From Curtobacterium flaccumfaciens pv. betae (GTDB lineage Bacteria > Actinomycetota > Actinomycetes > Actinomycetales > Microbacteriaceae), in assembly GCF_026241855.1 (NCBI RefSeq), contig NZ_JAPJDC010000001.1, positions 868,001-932,000 of the forward strand: a stretch of 64,000 nucleotides of DNA, read 5' to 3'. Below, one piece after another: positions 60,935 through 64,000 of this stretch; the stretch's first letter is position 1, and the number at the start of each line of letters is the position of its first letter. A program made the position numbers and the translations under genes. Below the pieces are notes generated by a model. The model saw only the letters and a program-made list of their open reading frames with translations. It did no database searches and was not told the origin of the DNA.

Positions 60935-62697
60935 GCGTCACCGGTCCGCGCGGCGCAACGGGCGCAGGGGCAGTCGAGCCCCGGCCGCCGTCGCCCGACG
61001 AACTGCTCGCCGCGCTCGACGCCGAGCAGCGGACGGTCGCCCGCACCCTGCTCGGTCCCGTCGCGGTGCTGGCCGGTGCCGGGACGGGCAAGACCCGGGC
61101 GATCACGCACCGGATTGCCTACGGGGTCGCCACCGGGACCTACGCCCCGAACCACGTCCTCGCGCTGACCTTCACGACCCGTGCCGCCGGCGAACTGCGG
61201 TCGCGCCTGCGGGCCCTCGGGGCCGGGACGGTCCAGGCGCGCACCTTCCACGCCGCCGCGATGGCGCAGCTCAGCTACTTCTGGCCGGACACCGTCGGCG
61301 GGCACGCCCCCAAGATCGTCGAGTCCAAGGGTCGGATGATCGCCCACGCCGCGGACACCGTCGGCATGCACGTCGACACCCCGGTGCTCCGCGACCTGGC
61401 CGCCGAGGTCGAGTGGCGCAAGGTGCAGATGCTCTCGCTCGACGAGTACGAGGCCGCCGCCGCGGACCGGGTGATGCCGCGGGACACCACACCGCGCCGG
61501 GTCATCGACCTGATGAAGGCGTACGAGCGGCTGAAGGACGACCGGCGGCAGCTCGACTTCGAGGACGTCCTGCTGGCGACCCTCGGCATGGTCGAGTCCG
61601 AGCCCCGCGTGGCGTCGTACGTGCGGCAGCAGTACCGGTTCTTCGTGGTCGACGAGTACCAGGACGTCTCGCCGGTGCAGCACGACCTGCTGCGGGCCTG
61701 GCTGGGCGGGCGTGACGACCTGTGCGTCGTCGGCGACGCAAGTCAGACCATCTACTCGTTCGCCGGAGCCTCGAGCGACTACCTGCTCGGGTTCGGGTCG
61801 GAGTTCCCCCGCGGGTCGGTCCTGCGCCTCGAGCGGAACTACCGCTCCACCCGCGAGGTCGTGTCCGCGGCCAACACGCTGATGCGCGGCCAGCCCGGGG
61901 CACTCGACCTGGTGGCCCAGAGCCAGGAACCGGGCCCGGAACCGGTCGTGCTGGCCTGTGTCCACGACGGCGACGAGGCGCAGACCATCGCCCGCCGCAT
62001 CGCCGAGCTCGTCGGGGCCGGAGCGTCCTACGGGGAATGCGCCGTGCTCTTCCGCGTCGGGGCGCAGTCCGCAGCGCTCGAGTCCGCGCTCGGCCGGAAC
62101 GGCATCCCGTACCGCGTGCAGGGAGGCACCCGCTTCTTCAACCGCCCGGAGGTCAAGCTCGCTGTCCACCACATGCGCGGTGAGGCGATCCGGCAGACCG
62201 ACGACGAGCTGACCCGACGGGTCCGGCTGGTGCTGCAGGTCAGCGGCTGGACGGAGACGCCGCCGGAGGGCACCGGTGCAGTGCGCGAGCAGTGGGAAGC
62301 GCTGCAGGCGATCATGGGCCTGGCCGAGGACGCCCCTGCCGGCACGACGATGCAGCAGTTCACCCAGGACCTGGTGGACCGGGCGGCGACGCACCACGAG
62401 CCCGAGGTCGACGCCGTCACGCTCGCGACGCTGCACTCGTCGAAGGGTCTGGAGTGGCCGCACGTGGTCATCGCCGGCGCCGCCGAGGGTCTCCTGCCGA
62501 TCTCGCACGCGTCGACCGACACCGAGGTGGACGAGGAGCGACGCCTGTTCTACGTCGGGCTGACCCGAGCCCGCCGATCCGTCACGATCACGTGGTCGCA
62601 ACAGGGCTCCACGCGTGGGGGAGCCCGGGCTCCGAGTCGGTTCCTGGCAGCGCTCGGCACGCGCACCGCGGATGGGGTCGGACCGGCGAACGGCTGA
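60931..62697 (+). CDS. uvrD2: UvrD2-type superfamily 1 DNA helicase, short form
   Basis: 588 residues from a GTG overlapping nudC. 3'-5' helicase motifs: Walker A GAGTGKTRA, Ia ALTFTTRAAGELRSRL, II VVDEYQDVSP, III GDASQTIYSFAGASSDYLLG, IV RLERNYRSTREV, V ATLHSSKGLEWPHV and VI FYVGLTRARRSVTITW. The mycobacterial protein continues for over 100 residues with an HRDC domain; here only about 35 residues follow motif VI, ending RFLAALGTRTADGVGPANG. The last 110 bases overlap the end of the gene on the other strand. Confidence 0.93.
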   Translation: MSVTGPRGATGAGAVEPRPPSPDELLAALDAEQRTVARTLLGPVAVLAGAGTGKTRAITHRIAYGVATGTYAPNHVLALTFTTRAAGELRSRLRALGAGTVQARTFHAAAMAQLSYFWPDTVGGHAPKIVESKGRMIAHAADTVGMHVDTPVLRDLAAEVEWRKVQMLSLDEYEAAAADRVMPRDTTPRRVIDLMKAYERLKDDRRQLDFEDVLLATLGMVESEPRVASYVRQQYRFFVVDEYQDVSPVQHDLLRAWLGGRDDLCVVGDASQTIYSFAGASSDYLLGFGSEFPRGSVLRLERNYRSTREVVSAANTLMRGQPGALDLVAQSQEPGPEPVVLACVHDGDEAQTIARRIAELVGAGASYGECAVLFRVGAQSAALESALGRNGIPYRVQGGTRFFNRPEVKLAVHHMRGEAIRQTDDELTRRVRLVLQVSGWTETPPEGTGAVREQWEALQAIMGLAEDAPAGTTMQQFTQDLVDRAATHHEPEVDAVTLATLHSSKGLEWPHVVIAGAAEGLLPISHASTDTEVDEERRLFYVGLTRARRSVTITWSQQGSTRGGARAPSRFLAALGTRTADGVGPANG

Positions 62698-63445
62698 CCG
62701 TCAGGTCGTCGCGCTCGAAGACGAGCTGGTCGGGCTCGGCTCGTTGCGTCCGGAGCGGGAGCCGTTCCAGCAGCATCCGTGTCGTGGCGGCGGCCACCGC
62801 CGCTGCCCGCCACGGTGAGAGCGGTGCCGGGTGCCGGCCCCACACCTGGGCGGCGATGGCCGGCCAGGCCGGGTCGTCGTCGACGCGCGCGTACTCAGCG
62901 CACTGGAGGCACGGCCCGGCTCCCGGCACGACGAACGGACCGAGACGGATGCGTCCGTCCCCGACGACGACCGCCAGGTGCGGCACACCCCGGCGGGTCC
63001 ACGCGGCGCGGAGCGCCGGGTCGACGACGTGGTCGGCCACCACCACGGCGAGGCGTGGTTCGGGCTCGGGCAGCACGATCGGCCCCCCGGCGGGCGCGGC
63101 GGTGCGGCTGACCGTCACGCCCTCGCCGGACAGGAACGTCGCCACGGTGTCGGCGAGGAGACCGGCGCCGTGCACCTCGATGCGTTCGATCGGCTCGGGC
63201 AGGACCTCGACCACCGCGGGCGACGCGGCACCGAGCACCCCGGCAGCACGTTCCGGGGAGCACCCCGACGCGGCCGCGAGGCCGGACAGCACGTCGTGCC
63301 CGGTCTCTCGTCGGAGGCCGTTGAGGAACCGTTCTTCCCCCGCGGTGGGCACCGCGACGACCGCGCGCGGGGGATCGACCCCGAGCTGGACCGTGGCGGG
63401 GTCACGCCAGACGAACTCGAGCGTCGGATCGATGCGGATGCCCAT
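62588..63445 (-). CDS. Cyclodehydratase-like E1/ThiF-fold protein (Rv3196-like)
   Basis: 285 residues. The N-terminal part (residues 1-85) resembles a RiPP-recognition-like winged helix (FLNGLRRETGHDVLSGLAAASG); a Rossmann-like part follows (EVHGAGLLADTVATFLSGEGVTVSR). A zinc site is formed by C-x2-C in GPCLQCAEYARVDDDPAWP and C-x-C in HPRCACRAL, as in the C proteins of azole-forming cyclodehydratases. No YcaO gene or precursor peptide is seen, so a role in peptide modification is doubtful. The last 20 residues, after CACRA, lie in the overlap with uvrD2. Confidence 0.75.
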   Translation of the reverse strand: MGIRIDPTLEFVWRDPATVQLGVDPPRAVVAVPTAGEERFLNGLRRETGHDVLSGLAAASGCSPERAAGVLGAASPAVVEVLPEPIERIEVHGAGLLADTVATFLSGEGVTVSRTAAPAGGPIVLPEPEPRLAVVVADHVVDPALRAAWTRRGVPHLAVVVGDGRIRLGPFVVPGAGPCLQCAEYARVDDDPAWPAIAAQVWGRHPAPLSPWRAAAVAAATTRMLLERLPLRTQRAEPDQLVFERDDLTVSRSPVRPHPRCACRALPGTDSEPGLPHAWSPVATT

Positions 63446-63505
63446 GACCCCACGGTGCCGGAGTGCGCGGCACGCGTGGGGTCACAAGAGGGATCTGTGG
63501 AGAAC

Positions 63506-64000
63506 TCAGCGGGGCTGGTCGCCCGTGTCGTTCCCGGGCTCGTCGCCCGCTCCACCCTCGGGGTCGTCGGCCACGCGGCCGGACTCGTCCTCGTGCGGGC
63601 GCGCGCCGGTCGAGTCGTTCAGCAGGTCCTCGAGGGCCTTGTCGAACGCGTCGTCCTCGTCGGTCTGGGACGGGTTCCGCAGCCGTGCGACGAGGGCGTC
63701 GGGTGCGTCGACGTCGTCCGAGGTCGGCACGAGGTCGAAGTGCGACCAGAGGGCGTCGCGCTGCTCGGCACCGAGCTCGTCGGTCACCCGCTGCCACATC
63801 GCCGCGGCCTCACGCAGACGGCGCGGCCGCAGCTCGAGGCCGACGAGTGTGGCGAACGCCGACTCGGCGGGGCCACCCGCGGCACGGCGACGGCGCACCA
63901 TCTCGGCGATCGCCCCGGCCTTGGGGAGACGGACGGTGGCAGCAGCGGTGACCGTGTCCACCCAGCCCTCGACCAGCGCGAGCATCGTCTCGAGCCGGGC
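63506..64000 (-). CDS. Zincin_2 family metalloprotease-like protein (Rv3195-like), N-terminal part missing
   Basis: The frame is open to the end of the window, so only the C-terminal 164 residues are present. ARLETMLALVEGWVDTVTAAATVRLP, then EMVRRRRAAGGPAESAFATLVGLELRPRRLREAAAMW, are the conserved end of the actinobacterial zincin_2 family (DUF2342). The HExxH zinc site would lie in the missing part. The tail is acidic and disordered (SDDVDAPDALV to the end). Sixty bases separate it from the E1-like gene on the same strand, as in Rv3196-Rv3195. Confidence 0.85.
   Translation of the reverse strand, partial: ARLETMLALVEGWVDTVTAAATVRLPKAGAIAEMVRRRRAAGGPAESAFATLVGLELRPRRLREAAAMWQRVTDELGAEQRDALWSHFDLVPTSDDVDAPDALVARLRNPSQTDEDDAFDKALEDLLNDSTGARPHEDESGRVADDPEGGAGDEPGNDTGDQPR

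Overview
The window is about 70% G+C, densely coded, and looks like the chromosome of an actinobacterium. The gene content and short gaps suggest Microbacteriaceae, possibly Curtobacterium or a close relative; that placement is inferred from gene families and base composition, not from a marker gene. No rRNA, tRNA, insertion sequence, prophage or CRISPR array was seen.

Layout. 1-3125 is an accessory-like start: a cut-off DUF4041/T5orf172 protein, a MalY-type C-S lyase, a HicA-like toxin with an HTH-bearing HicB-like partner, and a second short HicB-like protein. 3.1-6.6 kb holds a GNAT/LysR divergent pair, an FBP zinc-finger protein and a BlaI/M56 pair. 6.6-11.4 kb is a tandem glycine riboswitch followed by gcvT-gcvH-gcvP. 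11.9-24.1 kb carries two complete peptide ABC transporters facing each other, each with a fused double ATPase. 24-33 kb has a peroxiredoxin, a CPBP protein, typA, an M20 hydrolase, mshB, fdxA and dapC. 33-38.3 kb has gltA, dapD, dapE and a PIG-V-like membrane protein. 38.4-45.5 kb is a block resembling mycobacterial Rv1211-Rv1234 (DUF3117, methyltransferase, tatB, mrp, DUF1003, MgtE_N/CBS, a GSP17M-type protein) but without sigE-rseA-htrA. 46-48.9 kb has pepP and a PHP phosphoesterase. 49-64 kb resembles mycobacterial Rv3211-Rv3195: DEAD helicase, ferritin-like protein, DUF3107, adnA-adnB, nudC, uvrD2, a cyclodehydratase-like E1 protein and a zincin_2 protease that runs off the end.

How the genes work together. 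The gcv operon oxidises glycine under riboswitch control. dapC, dapD and dapE are the succinylase branch to diaminopimelate and lysine. mshB belongs to mycothiol synthesis. adnA-adnB and uvrD2 are DNA-repair motors. The two peptide-binding lipoproteins share an upstream sequence box at a matching distance from their promoters, so they may be co-regulated.

Most unusual. Besides the riboswitch leader, every gap longer than 300 bases (11374-11908, 34418-34871, 45476-45978, 58545-58883) contains one or two copies of one dispersed element. Its core is two inverted 19-base half-sites separated by exactly 17 variable bases in all six copies, with further half-sites 31-32 bases outside. I do not recognise it as a named family. 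At least twenty genes also have a TANNNT hexamer ending 6-8 bases before the start codon, which suggests widespread leaderless transcription.
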